Assembly (NCBI GenBank): GCA_038238015.1
Contig: JBBRYA010000011.1
Location: 1 to 64,000 of the forward strand
Direction: 5' to 3'
Length of the DNA stretch: 64,000 bases
DNA from: DASQFQ01 sp038238015
GTDB lineage: Bacteria; Actinomycetota; Thermoleophilia; Solirubrobacterales; Solirubrobacteraceae
Part shown: positions 33,278 to 41,918 of the stretch, in pieces
Position numbering within the stretch: the stretch's first letter is position 1
Layout: each line of letters opens with the position of its first letter
Position numbers and translations under genes: made by a program
The notes under the pieces: model-generated
Database searches by the model: none
Seen by the model: the letters and a program-made list of their open reading frames with translations, nothing else
What the model was told of the DNA's origin: nothing

Positions 33278-33937
33278 ATGAAGCGCCGCCGCTCCAGCGG
33301 GGGTCGCCTGTTCCGCTATGACCGCGGCCTCGGCACGCGCTTCGTCGCGGGGGCCGACGAGGCCGGGCGCGGCTGCCTGGCCGGCCCGCTGGTGGCCGCG
33401 GCGGTGCTCTTCGACTACGAGACGCTCACCCTGGCCGACCGTCGGACGCTGACCGCGCTCAACGACTCCAAGCAGCACACGGAGGAGGGCCGTGAGGAGC
33501 TCTACCCGCGGGTGCTGCGCGCGGCGGTGCGGGTGGCGGTGACCTCGCGCTGCGTGCGCGGGATCGACGAGCGCGGCTTGCACAAGACCAACCTCGCGGC
33601 GCTCAGCGACGTGCTGCGCCGGGTCGCGGTCGAGGGCTCCCTGTGCCTGTCAGACGGCTTCCCGGTGCCGCCGACCGGCTTCGAGCAGCGCGCGGTGGTG
33701 GGCGGGGACGGGACGAGCGCCGCGATCGCGGCCGCCTCGGTGATCGCCAAGGTCTCGCGCGACCGCTTCATGCACCGCATGGAGGAGCGCTATCCAGGCT
33801 GGGAGTTCGCCGCGCACGTCGGCTACTCGACGCCCGAGCACCGCGCGGCGATCGAGCGCCTCGGGGTCTCGCCGCTGCACCGGCTCTCCTTCCAGTCGAT
33901 GGCCTACCAGCAGCTCGCGCTCGACCGCCCGGCTTGA
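33278..33937 (+). CDS. rnhB: ribonuclease HII
   Basis: Removes ribonucleotides from DNA and RNA-DNA hybrids. 219 aa; the catalytic DEAGRGCLAGP starts at Asp27-Glu28, with LNDSKQ, and the later acidic site is near KVSRDRFMHRME. ATG 33278 gives a short basic leader before LFRYDRGLGTRFVAGADEAG. The stop overlaps the TTG start of the next gene. Confidence 0.95.
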   Translation: MKRRRSSGGRLFRYDRGLGTRFVAGADEAGRGCLAGPLVAAAVLFDYETLTLADRRTLTALNDSKQHTEEGREELYPRVLRAAVRVAVTSRCVRGIDERGLHKTNLAALSDVLRRVAVEGSLCLSDGFPVPPTGFEQRAVVGGDGTSAAIAAASVIAKVSRDRFMHRMEERYPGWEFAAHVGYSTPEHRAAIERLGVSPLHRLSFQSMAYQQLALDRPA

Positions 33938-34524
33938 AGCGCTACTACGAGCTCCGGGCGCCCGAATACGACGACTGGTACGAGGGCTCGGGGCTCTACG
34001 CCTCGCGGCCACGGCCGGGGCTGCCCGAGGAGGTGCCGGCTCTGCGCGCCACGGTGGCGGCGCTCGCCCCGGCCTCGACGCTCGACGTCGCGTGCGGGAC
34101 GGGGTACCTCTCGCGTGATCTCCGCGGGCAGCTGACGCTGCTCGACCAGAGCGCGGCGATGCTCGAGATCGCGGCGGCGCGGGTGCCGTCCGCGCGGGCG
34201 GTGCAGTCCGACGCGCAGCCGCTGCCGTTCGAGGACGGCTCGTTCGAGCGCGTCTTCACCGGCCACTTCTACGGCCACCTGCAGGAGGACGAGCGGGGCG
34301 CGTTCCTGCATGAGGCGCGGCGGGTGGCGGGGGAGCTCGTGGTGGCGGACTCGGCGCGGCGGGCGGAGGTGGCGTCCGAGGAATGGCAGGAGCGCCTGCT
34401 CTCCGACGGCTCGCGCCACCAGGTCTACAAGCGCTACTTCACCGGCGCGGGGCTGGCCGAGGAGCTGGGTGGGGGAGAGGTGCTGTTCGAGGGCGAGTAC
34501 TTCGTGGTGGTGCGCGCGGGCTAG
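33934..34524 (+). CDS. class I SAM-dependent methyltransferase
   Basis: A 196-residue methyltransferase: YYELRAPEYDDWYEGSG near the N terminus, STLDVACGTGYLSRDL the SAM motif, and GHFYGHLQEDERGAFLHEARRV. TTG start overlaps the rnhB stop. The second half of the family fold is short, with a GEYFVVVRAG end. Substrate unknown; its neighbours give no hint. Confidence 0.85.
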   Translation: MKRYYELRAPEYDDWYEGSGLYASRPRPGLPEEVPALRATVAALAPASTLDVACGTGYLSRDLRGQLTLLDQSAAMLEIAAARVPSARAVQSDAQPLPFEDGSFERVFTGHFYGHLQEDERGAFLHEARRVAGELVVADSARRAEVASEEWQERLLSDGSRHQVYKRYFTGAGLAEELGGGEVLFEGEYFVVVRAG

Positions 34525-34534
34525 AGCGGGCGTC

Positions 34535-35008
34535 CTACGCGGCGAGCTCGCGCTCCAGCCGGGCGATGATCGCGTCGCGCTCGACGCCCTCCGCGGCGAG
34601 CACCCTTGGCACGGTGCCGGCCTCGGCGCGCAGCACGCCCAGCAGCACGTGCTCTGAGCGGAGCCGTCGGTCCTTGCGTTCCGCGGCGGCCCGGAGGGCG
34701 CGCTCGAGCGCAAGCTTTGAGGAGGCGCCGAAGCGCGGGTTGGCGCTCGGCGGCGCAGGCGGCAGGGCAAAGCCGCCGGCGTCGATGCCGATCGCAGCCA
34801 GCGTGCGCTCGAAGTGATCGTCGATCGCGGCGCGGGTGCGGTCGAAGTCCAGGCCACAGCCCTGCAGGGTGTGGGCGACCGGCCCGCTGCCGCAGGCGAG
34901 CGCGAGCAGGAGGTGCTCGGCTTCGATTGACGGCGAGCCGGAGAACCGCGCCTCCCTCTCCGCGCGCTCGACGACCTGGCGGGCATCGGCGGTGAACCGC
35001 TCGAACAT
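34535..35008 (-). CDS. Clp N-terminal (ClpR) domain protein
   Basis: A 157-residue protein consisting of two Clp_N repeats and no ATPase. Repeat one has MFERFTADARQVVERAERE and EAEHLLLALACG; repeat two has SSKLALERALRAAAERKDRR and SEHVLLGVLRAEAGTV. Such stand-alone domains are thought to act as adaptors or decoys for ClpC-type proteases. Its ATG overlaps the stop of the upstream HTH gene, a pairing common in actinobacteria. Confidence 0.9.
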   Translation of the reverse strand: MFERFTADARQVVERAEREARFSGSPSIEAEHLLLALACGSGPVAHTLQGCGLDFDRTRAAIDDHFERTLAAIGIDAGGFALPPAPPSANPRFGASSKLALERALRAAAERKDRRLRSEHVLLGVLRAEAGTVPRVLAAEGVERDAIIARLERELAA

Positions 35009-35211
35009 CAGCGCAGCCTCCTCGCGTGCTTCTTGTGGACGGCCTGGCGGGTGACGGCAAGCGCCTCGGCGACCTGGCTCCAGGTCCACCCGTCGCGCAG
35101 CGCGCGCTCGACCTCGGCGTCCTCCAGCCGGTCGGCGAGGCGGCGCAGCGCGACGACGGCGGCGAGGCCGTCGTCGGGCGAGGCGGGATGGTCGGTGGAC
35201 ACGCCGGTCAC
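35008..35211 (-). CDS. small helix-turn-helix regulator
   Basis: A 67-residue protein ending in a clear HTH: GWTWSQVAEALAVTRQAVHKKHARRLR. The first 40 residues are a helical dimerisation-like segment (ALRRLADRLEDAEVERAL). GTG start lies 8 nt from a large dyad that also contains promoter elements, so it probably represses itself and the downstream Clp_N gene. Confidence 0.85.
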   Translation of the reverse strand: MTGVSTDHPASPDDGLAAVVALRRLADRLEDAEVERALRDGWTWSQVAEALAVTRQAVHKKHARRLR

Positions 35212-35218
35212 GTTGTGC

Positions 35219-35261
35219 GCAACCGTAGTTGACAGACGGAGTGGTTGTCAACTCAGGTTGC
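35219..35261. promoter_or_regulatory. 43-bp operator dyad overlapping the HTH-Clp_N promoter
   Basis: Nested perfect inverted repeats centred on 35240: GCAACC/GGTTGC outside and AGTTGACA/TGTCAACT inside, with an 11-nt spacer. On the minus strand the inner repeat supplies a consensus -35 (TTGACA, 35251-35246), and TACGGT (35227-35222) is an -10 at 18-nt spacing, 10 nt before the GTG. Binding here would block the promoter. Confidence 0.65.
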
Positions 35262-35359
35262 TGACGACCTAGGAGCGGCACTTCGGCACGCTCCCGGCAC
35301 AGAACCGGCACACCCGCGTGGTGACACGTCACGCGACCGTCCATAGCCTCGCCGCAGCG

Positions 35360-35728
35360 ATGTCCGAGGACCCCCGTCAACAGCTCGGCCGCCTCGGCGA
35401 GCGCCTTGCGGCCGATCACTTCGAGCGGTTGGGCTACGCCGTGCTGGCCCGCAATCACCGCACCCGCTTCGGAGAGCTCGACCTCGTGCTCGCCGACGAC
35501 AGCACGATCGTGTTCTGCGAGGTCAAGACGCGGCGCGCCGGCTCGGGTGCGCCGTGGGACTCGCTGCATGAGCGTAAGCGCAGCCAGGTCCGCCGCATGG
35601 GCGCGGCCTGGCTCAACGACGTGAGCGACCGGCCGCGGGCCTCCGAGCTGCGCTTCGACGCCGTCGGCGTGACGCTGGACGTCCGCGGCGCGCTGGTCTC
35701 GCTCGAGCACGCGGTGGGGGCGTTTTGA
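35360..35728 (+). CDS. YraN/UPF0102 family nuclease-like protein
   Basis: A 122-residue YraN protein: RLGERLAADHFERLGYAVLARNHRTRFGELDLV, then STIVFCEVKTRRAG, which holds the E...D...ExK of the endonuclease fold. ATG start was chosen over an upstream GTG since LGRLGE is the usual N-terminal motif; TAGCCT lies 10 nt upstream. It is regularly encoded next to rnhB, comM and dprA, as here. Confidence 0.92.
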   Translation: MSEDPRQQLGRLGERLAADHFERLGYAVLARNHRTRFGELDLVLADDSTIVFCEVKTRRAGSGAPWDSLHERKRSQVRRMGAAWLNDVSDRPRASELRFDAVGVTLDVRGALVSLEHAVGAF

Positions 35729-37239
35729 GCCTCGCCCGCGTGATCGCCTTCGCCCTCGACGGGGTCAACAGCCGGCGCGTGGTGGTCGAGGCCGACATCC
35801 GTTCGGGCCTGCCCGGCTTCACGATCGTCGGGCTCGCCGACAAGGCCGTGCGCGAGGCCCGCGAGCGCGTCCGCGCGGCGCTCGTGAACTCGGGCTTCGA
35901 GTTCCCGGCCAAGCGCGTCACGGTCAACCTGGCGCCGGCGTACTTGCGCAAGGCCGGCCCCGGCTTCGACCTCCCGATGGCCGTGGCGATCCTCGCCGCG
36001 AGCGGCCAGCTCGACCCCGAGGTGATCGACGGCTGCGCGTTCGCCGGCGAGCTGTCGCTGACGGGGTCGCTCAGCCCCGGCCGCGGGGCGTTGGCCGTCG
36101 CGCAGGGCACGCGGGCGCACGGGCTCTCACGCCTGGTGCTCCCATCCTCGGGCGCGACGGAGGCCTCGCTGGTCGAGGGGCTCGAGGTGGTCGGGGCCGA
36201 GTCCCTCCAGCACGCGGTGGACGTGCTCGCGGGGCGAGCCGACCCGCCGCTCGTTGCGGCGCCAAAAGCTGCGGCGGTCGAGGCGGCGCCGCTCGACCTC
36301 TCCGACGTCCTCGGCCACAACGTGCTCATCCCCGCCCTCCTCGTCGCCGCGGCCGGCGGCCACAACCTCTACCTGCACGGTCCGCCCGGCACCGGCAAGA
36401 CCATGCTGGCGCGCCGCCTGCCGGGCCTGCTGCCGCCGCTGAGCCGGTCCGAGGCGATCGAGGTGACCCGCATCCAGTCGGTGGCCGGCCTCCACGGCGG
36501 GGGGCTGGTCCGTGAGCGACCGTTCCGCGCGCCCCATCACACGATCTCGGCGTCCGGGCTGGTCGGCGGCGGCGGCACGCCGACGCCCGGCGAGGTGACG
36601 CTGGCCCACCACGGCGTGCTCTTCCTCGATGAGCTGTCGGAGTTCGCCCGCCCTGCGCTCGAGGCGCTGCGCCAGCCGCTCGAGGACGGGCGCGTGGTGA
36701 TCGTCCGCGCCCAGCGCGTCCTCAGCTTCCCCTCGCAGTGCATGCTGGTCGCCGCCTCGAACCCGTGCCCCTGCGGCTTCGGCGACGCGCGCTGCAGCTG
36801 CAGCGCCGCCGACGTCGCGCGTCACCAGCGCCGTCTCAGCGGGCCGTTGCTCGACCGCATCGACATCACCGTTCCCGTCGGCCGGCCGAGCGCGAAGGCG
36901 CTTCGCGAGCAGTCGGCGCCCTCGTCGGCGTCCGCCCGCGCCGAGGTCGTGGAGGCGCGCGAGCGCCAGGCGCATCGGTTCGCCGGCCTCGGCGTCGCGT
37001 GCAACGCCCAGATGACCCCGCGGATGGTGCGCGACCTGGTCGGGGCCACAGCGGGCGCGCTCCGCTGCCTCTATGAGCTGCATGACCGCAACCGCCTCAG
37101 CGCGCGCGGCCACCACCGCGTCCTGCGCGTCGCCCGCACGGTCGCGGACCTCGACGGCTCCGAGGCGGTGCGCCCGGAGCACGTCGCGAGCGCCCTCGCG
37201 CATCGCATGGACGCCGCACCGCTGGCGGCCGCGGCGTGA
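35725..37239 (+). CDS. comM: YifB/ComM family Mg-chelatase-like AAA ATPase
   Basis: A 504-residue hexameric-helicase-like ATPase; ComM promotes branch migration during natural transformation. N-terminal lon-protease-like domain (GFTIVGLADKAVREARERVRAAL), Walker A GPPGTGKTMLARRLPGLLP at about 221, Walker B VLFLDELSEF, and a Cys cluster NPCPCGFGDARCSCSA. TTG start overlaps the yraN stop. Sits between yraN and dprA, as a DNA-uptake unit. Confidence 0.94.
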   Translation: MSLARVIAFALDGVNSRRVVVEADIRSGLPGFTIVGLADKAVREARERVRAALVNSGFEFPAKRVTVNLAPAYLRKAGPGFDLPMAVAILAASGQLDPEVIDGCAFAGELSLTGSLSPGRGALAVAQGTRAHGLSRLVLPSSGATEASLVEGLEVVGAESLQHAVDVLAGRADPPLVAAPKAAAVEAAPLDLSDVLGHNVLIPALLVAAAGGHNLYLHGPPGTGKTMLARRLPGLLPPLSRSEAIEVTRIQSVAGLHGGGLVRERPFRAPHHTISASGLVGGGGTPTPGEVTLAHHGVLFLDELSEFARPALEALRQPLEDGRVVIVRAQRVLSFPSQCMLVAASNPCPCGFGDARCSCSAADVARHQRRLSGPLLDRIDITVPVGRPSAKALREQSAPSSASARAEVVEARERQAHRFAGLGVACNAQMTPRMVRDLVGATAGALRCLYELHDRNRLSARGHHRVLRVARTVADLDGSEAVRPEHVASALAHRMDAAPLAAAA

Positions 37240-38312
37240 TCGACACGTGCAACAGCTGCCTGCGGCGAACCGAGCTGATCGCCGCGGCGGCCGGCTCGCT
37301 CGACGTCGCGTGGCACGGCTTCCGTGGCAGCGCCGGCGTGCTGGCGCTGGAGGAGGACGCGCTGCTGCGCCTCGCGCCGCAGGCGGCTCCCCGCTATGGG
37401 AGCTTCGATCCGGACGCCGCCCGCGAGCGCATCCACGCCGCCGGGCTGCACGCGGTCTGTCGCTGCCGCCTCGGCTATCCCGCCCGGCTGCGCGAGCTGC
37501 CCGACCCGCCGGCAGTGCTCCACGTGGCCGGGCAGCTCGGCGCCCTGGCCGAGCGCGAGTCGGTGGCGATCGTCGGCGCGCGGCGCGCCTCGGGCTACGG
37601 GCTCGAGGTGGCGCGGGACCTGGGTCGCGGCCTGACCGCCGCGGGCGTGCCGGTCATCTCCGGCATGGCGCTCGGGATCGACTCGGCCGCGCACGCGGGG
37701 GCACTGGAGGCGCCCGCCGACCACGCGCCACCGGTGGCGGTCCTGGCCGCGAGCGCGGACGTCGCCTACCCCGCCCGCATGCGCCGGCTCTACGAGCGGC
37801 TCGTCGAGACGGGTGCGGTCATCTCGGAGCTGCCGCCGGGATTCACCGCGTTCCGATGGTGCTTCCCGGCCCGCAACCGGATCATCGCCGCGCTCGGCGC
37901 GGCCACCATCGTGGTCGAGGCCGCGCCGCGCTCGGGCTCGCTGATCACCGCCGACTTCGCGACCGACCTGGGGCGGACCGTCGCGGCGGTGCCGGGCCCG
38001 GTGACCTCGCGGCTCTCGGCGGGGACCAACGATCTGCTGCACGCCGGCGCCGCCGTGGTGCGCGACCCACGCGACGTTCTCGACCTGCTGTTCGGCGCCG
38101 ACGCGCCCGTCGTCCCCGGCCCCGATCCCGCGGGGGACCTCGGCGCTCCCCTGCGCCGCCTGCTCGACGCCGTCGAGCAGGGGCGCGGCACCGTCGCCGC
38201 GCTCGCCGCCACACCCGAGGAAGCCGAGGCCGCGCACCGCGGCCTCTCGCTGCTGGAGCTGCGCGGCCTGGTCCGGCGCGAGTTCGGCGGGAGCTACGTC
38301 CGCTGCCGATGA
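37236..38312 (+). CDS. dprA: DNA-processing protein DprA
   Basis: A 358-residue DprA, which loads RecA on incoming single-stranded DNA. The Rossmann-like core is at about 105-300: AIVGARRASGYG, GVPVISGMALGIDSAAHAGAL, PARNRIIAAL, APRSGSLITADFA. The C-terminal 70 residues form a winged-helix domain (LLDAVEQGRGTVAALAA). GTG start overlaps the comM stop. Confidence 0.95.
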   Translation: MIDTCNSCLRRTELIAAAAGSLDVAWHGFRGSAGVLALEEDALLRLAPQAAPRYGSFDPDAARERIHAAGLHAVCRCRLGYPARLRELPDPPAVLHVAGQLGALAERESVAIVGARRASGYGLEVARDLGRGLTAAGVPVISGMALGIDSAAHAGALEAPADHAPPVAVLAASADVAYPARMRRLYERLVETGAVISELPPGFTAFRWCFPARNRIIAALGAATIVVEAAPRSGSLITADFATDLGRTVAAVPGPVTSRLSAGTNDLLHAGAAVVRDPRDVLDLLFGADAPVVPGPDPAGDLGAPLRRLLDAVEQGRGTVAALAATPEEAEAAHRGLSLLELRGLVRREFGGSYVRCR

Positions 38313-38323
38313 CGCGCTCGTCC

Positions 38324-38329
38324 TACCCT
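38324..38329 (+). promoter_or_regulatory. -10 box TACCCT of thiD
   Basis: TACCCT ends 7 nt before the thiD ATG. Confidence 0.45.
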
Positions 38330-38336
38330 GCATCGC

Positions 38337-39176
38337 ATGCCGCGCCGCGTTCCCGCCGTGCTCTCGATCGCCGGCTCGGACTCCGGCGGCGGTGCCGGGA
38401 TCCAGGCCGACCTGAAGGCTTTCGCGCGCTGCGGGGTGCACGGCATGACTGCGATCACGGCGATCACCGCGCAGAACACGACGGGGGTCAGCGCGGTCCA
38501 CGCGGTCCCCGCGGCGATGATCGTCGAGCAGGTATCTGCCGTCGTGCAGGACATCGGCGCCGACGCGGTCAAGGTCGGAATGCTCGGCACGGCGGAGACC
38601 GTCGCGGCGGTGCGCGAGGCGCTGGCGCTGCTGGCGCCCGGTACACCCGTGGTGATCGACCCGGTGATGGTCGCGGAGTCCGGCGCCGTGCTGCTCGACG
38701 AGGAGGCTCGCGCGGCGCTGATCGACGTGCTGCTGCCGCTCGCCACTGTCATCACGCCCAACCTGCCCGAGGCGCGCGTGCTCGCGCGGGCTCCGGACGC
38801 CGGGGCCGAGGAGCTCGCTCGCCTGCTGCACGCGCTCGGGCCCGGCGCCGTCGTGGTCACCGGCGGGCACCGCGAGGAGCTCGTCGACGTGTTCTTCGAC
38901 GGCGACGTGCTCGAGCCGATCGCCGGCGAGCGCCACCCCGACGGCGCCGCCCACGGCTCGGGCTGCACGCACTCCTCGGCGCTGGCCGCCCACCTCGCGC
39001 TCGGCCTCACGCCACTGGAGGCGGCCCGGCGCGCGCGCGAGCTTGCGTCGGCCGCGGTTCGCGACGGGCTGCGCGAGCTCGGCGCCGGTCCGGGACCGGT
39101 CGATGTGTTCGGTCTCCGACATGCGGCGGGGTCTGGCGCGTCAACCGCGCAGCGGGCAGCCCTCCCTCTGGCATAA
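38337..39176 (+). CDS. thiD: hydroxymethylpyrimidine/phosphomethylpyrimidine kinase
   Basis: Thiamine pyrimidine branch kinase, 279 aa. LSIAGSDSGGGAGIQADLKAF is the N-terminal substrate motif, with GMTAITAITAQNT; VVIDPVMVAESG and the anion hole HGSGCTHSSALAAHLALG near the C terminus are typical. No TPP riboswitch was recognised upstream, and no other thi gene is in view. Confidence 0.95.
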   Translation: MPRRVPAVLSIAGSDSGGGAGIQADLKAFARCGVHGMTAITAITAQNTTGVSAVHAVPAAMIVEQVSAVVQDIGADAVKVGMLGTAETVAAVREALALLAPGTPVVIDPVMVAESGAVLLDEEARAALIDVLLPLATVITPNLPEARVLARAPDAGAEELARLLHALGPGAVVVTGGHREELVDVFFDGDVLEPIAGERHPDGAAHGSGCTHSSALAAHLALGLTPLEAARRARELASAAVRDGLRELGAGPGPVDVFGLRHAAGSGASTAQRAALPLA

Positions 39177-39177
39177 T
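39172..39177 (+). promoter_or_regulatory. -10 box CATAAT
   Basis: CATAAT ends 6 nt before the ATG of the small unknown gene, overlapping the thiD stop. Confidence 0.45.
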
Positions 39178-39183
39178 CGCGCC

Positions 39184-39435
39184 ATGAAGTTCCTGCGCAT
39201 GCGTCCGGGTCACGGCGAGCAGCTGATCGCCGAGGGGGACGTCGAGGTCTCCGCCGACGAGGAGCGCCTAGTGGTGGAGTTCCGCCACCAGCTCGATCTC
39301 GGGATGTGGGCGGCGGTGCCGACCATCACCGAGACCGGCCGGCGTGAGGCGGAGATGGTCCGCGCGTTCGAGGACATCCCGCGCCAGACCGACCGGGTGA
39401 TCTTCTTCCCGCGCGCCGCCGGCGGCGCGCGCTAG
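39184..39435 (+). CDS. conserved small protein of unknown function
   Basis: An 83-residue soluble protein beginning MKFLRMRPGHGEQLIAEGDV and containing RQTDRVIFFPRAAGG near its end. No family recognised. It has an own leaderless promoter and sits 10 nt before another unknown gene. Codon use is that of the chromosome, so it is likely real. Confidence 0.6.
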   Translation: MKFLRMRPGHGEQLIAEGDVEVSADEERLVVEFRHQLDLGMWAAVPTITETGRREAEMVRAFEDIPRQTDRVIFFPRAAGGAR

Positions 39436-39445
39436 CGGCCCGGCG

Positions 39446-40093
39446 ATGACCGTCGCACTGTGCGCCACCGCGATCGTGGTGCTGGCGCTGCTCTGGGAGG
39501 TCTCGCTGCCATGGCTCGATCGGCGCGGCGAGCGCCGCCACGCGCGCCGTGAGTCCCGCCGGCAGGGCCGCCCCGTCCCCTTTGACCCCGGCCGCGAGCG
39601 CCGCGCCGAGCAGCGCGCCCGCGAGCTGCTGCGCTCCTGCGTCAACGACGAGGAGTGGGGGATGTACCGCGACCTCGGGTTCCTGCGCGTCTGGGGCGGC
39701 CAGGCCGACGGCCCGCGCGCCGGCCGCGACCTGCGCGGCGCCCCGTACGCCTACCTCGTCTATCCGCACAAGCCGATCGTCGCCTACCTCGCGCAGACCG
39801 GCCAGCTGCTCAACGAGTACTGCGTCGAGTTCCCCGACGAGACGCGCCCGTTCGGCTCGGCCCGCCTGCCCGATTCAGACGACGTGCTGGCGAAGTGGAT
39901 GGCGCTCCAGGGCGACGAGCGCCGCCTGATCTCCGAGGCCAACATGCACCTTCCCGGCCGCCAGGTCGACCCACGCCAGGTCCAGCGCGACCTCTGGCGC
40001 CTCGGCCAGTGGGAGCGCGAGAGCCTGGCGCGCGCCGAGCGCCACGCGCGCGCCGCGGGCGCCGCCCGCCGCGCCGGCTCGACCGACGCCTGA
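39446..40093 (+). CDS. membrane-anchored protein of unknown function
   Basis: A 215-residue protein with one N-terminal hydrophobic segment (residues 3-22), then a basic region (RRGERRHARRESRRQGR) and a soluble domain of about 150 residues (ELLRSCVNDEEWGMYRDLGFLRVWG, YAYLVYPHKPIVAYLAQTGQLLNEYCVEF). The C-terminal 40 residues are Arg/Ala-rich. Not recognised; similar domains with a WGMYRDLGFL motif may be common in this lineage. Confidence 0.6.
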   Translation: MTVALCATAIVVLALLWEVSLPWLDRRGERRHARRESRRQGRPVPFDPGRERRAEQRARELLRSCVNDEEWGMYRDLGFLRVWGGQADGPRAGRDLRGAPYAYLVYPHKPIVAYLAQTGQLLNEYCVEFPDETRPFGSARLPDSDDVLAKWMALQGDERRLISEANMHLPGRQVDPRQVQRDLWRLGQWERESLARAERHARAAGAARRAGSTDA

Positions 40094-40141
40094 GCCGCAC
40101 CGGCCCGCTGGGCGCGCCTGGGTAGGCTTGACGCCTCCCAG

Positions 40142-41821
40142 ATGGCCACGCTCGACCCAAAGCACAACTCCCGCCAGCTCCTCGAAGGCCCGACGCGCGC
40201 GGGCGCGCGCTCCCAGCTCAAGGGCATCGGCTTCGACGACGAGGCGCTGGCGAAGCCGATCGTCGGCGTCGCCTCGACCTGGACGGAGACGATGCCGTGT
40301 AACTTCCACATGCGCGCGCTCGCGGCGAAGATCAAGGAGGGCGTCCGCGCCGCCGGCGGCACGCCGATGGAGTTCAACACGATCGCGATCTCCGACGGGA
40401 TCACGATGGGCACCAGCGGGATGAAGGCCAGCCTCGTCTCGCGCGAAGTGATCGCCGACTCGATCGAGCTGGTCGCGCTCGGCCACCTCTTCGACGCGGT
40501 CGTCGTGCTCGCCGGCTGCGACAAGACGCTGCCGGGGACGGTGATGGCGCTCGCGCGGCTGAACCTGCCCGGGCTGATGCTCTACGGCGGCTCGATCGCC
40601 CCCGGTCGCTACCAGGGCAAGGACATCACGATCCAGGAGGTCTTCGAGGCGATCGGTGCCCACGCGGCCGGCAAGATCAGCGAGGAGGAGCTGATCGCGA
40701 TCGAGGAGGCCGCCTCGCCCGGCGCCGGCGCCTGCGGCGGCCAGTTCACCGCCAACACGATGGCGATGGCGCTCGAGGTGCTCGGCATCTCCCCGATGGG
40801 CGCGGCGATGGTCCCGGCCGAGAACCCGAGCAAGGCCGAGGTCGCCTTCGAGGCCGGGCGCCTGGTCATGGACGTGCTGGCGCGCGGCCAGCGCCCGCGC
40901 GACGTCATCACCCGCGAGGGCCTGGAGAACGCGATCGCCGCCGTCGCGACCAGCGGCGGCTCCACCAACGGCGTGCTGCACCTGCTGGCGATCGCCCGCG
41001 AGGCCGGCGTCCCGCTCGACATCGACGACTTCGACCGCATCTGCGCGCGCACGCCGATGCTCTGCGACCTCAAGCCGGGCGGGCGCTACGTGGCCGCCGA
41101 CCTGCACGCGGCGGGCGGAGTCCCCGTGGTGGTCAAGCGCCTGCACGAGGCGGGGCTGCTCAACGAGGGCGCCCAGACGGTGACCGGCCGCACCGTCGGC
41201 GAGCATGCGCTCGAGGCGACCGAGACCCCGGGCCAGCGCGTCGTGCTCCCGCTCGCCGAGGCGCTCAAGCCGTCGGGCGGGTTGGCGATCCTGCGCGGCA
41301 ACCTCGCGCCCGAGGGCTGCGTGGTCAAGCTCTCCGGCCACGAGCGCGTGCACCACGAGGGGCCCGCGCGCGTCTTCGAGTCCGAGGAGGACGCGATGGC
41401 TGCGGTCACCGCGGGCGCCATCGTCGCCGGCGACGTGGTGGTGATCCGCAACGAGGGCCCCGCCGGCGGCCCGGGGATGCGCGAGATGCTCGCGGTCACC
41501 GCCGCGCTGGTGGGCGAGGGCCTCGGCGACGACGTCGCGCTGATCACCGACGGGCGCTTCAGCGGCGCCACCCACGGCTTCATGGTCGCCCACGTCGCGC
41601 CTGAAGCGGTCCGCGGCGGGCCGATCACGGCGGTGCGTGACGGCGACACGGTCACGATCGACGTCGCCTCGCGCCGCCTCGACGTCGCGCTCTCCGAGGA
41701 GGAGATCGGCGCGCGCGTCGCGGCCTACACGGCGCCGGCGAACGGCGGCCCGCCCACCGGCGTGCTCGGCAAGTACGCCAAGCTCGTCTCGAGCGCCTCG
41801 GAGGGCGCGATCACGCGGTAG
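40142..41821 (+). CDS. ilvD: dihydroxy-acid dehydratase
   Basis: Iron-sulfur dehydratase of branched-chain amino acid and pantothenate synthesis, 559 aa. TMPCNFHMR, GCDKTLPGTVMA and GAGACGGQFTANTMA give the cluster Cys ligands; ATSGGSTNGVLHLLA and the C-terminal DGRFSGATHGFMVAHVAPEA are conserved. TAGGCT lies 13 nt before the ATG. No other ilv gene is in the window. Confidence 0.96.
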   Translation: MATLDPKHNSRQLLEGPTRAGARSQLKGIGFDDEALAKPIVGVASTWTETMPCNFHMRALAAKIKEGVRAAGGTPMEFNTIAISDGITMGTSGMKASLVSREVIADSIELVALGHLFDAVVVLAGCDKTLPGTVMALARLNLPGLMLYGGSIAPGRYQGKDITIQEVFEAIGAHAAGKISEEELIAIEEAASPGAGACGGQFTANTMAMALEVLGISPMGAAMVPAENPSKAEVAFEAGRLVMDVLARGQRPRDVITREGLENAIAAVATSGGSTNGVLHLLAIAREAGVPLDIDDFDRICARTPMLCDLKPGGRYVAADLHAAGGVPVVVKRLHEAGLLNEGAQTVTGRTVGEHALEATETPGQRVVLPLAEALKPSGGLAILRGNLAPEGCVVKLSGHERVHHEGPARVFESEEDAMAAVTAGAIVAGDVVVIRNEGPAGGPGMREMLAVTAALVGEGLGDDVALITDGRFSGATHGFMVAHVAPEAVRGGPITAVRDGDTVTIDVASRRLDVALSEEEIGARVAAYTAPANGGPPTGVLGKYAKLVSSASEGAITR

Positions 41822-41918
41822 GCGGGCGGCGGCCAGGTAGGAGGTGGCCCGAGGCGGGTGGAACGAGAAATCGCTGACAGTCAGCGTCAACTCGTCACAC
41901 CCGGGCCGGAACTGCCCT

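Noticed and set aside
41822..41918. GTAGGAGG and GGCCC similarity to the inverted-repeat element at 12279
   Set aside because: Only short matches in GC-rich DNA; the arms are not shared. It also holds GCTGACAGTCAGC, a short palindrome between convergent genes, too weak to name.
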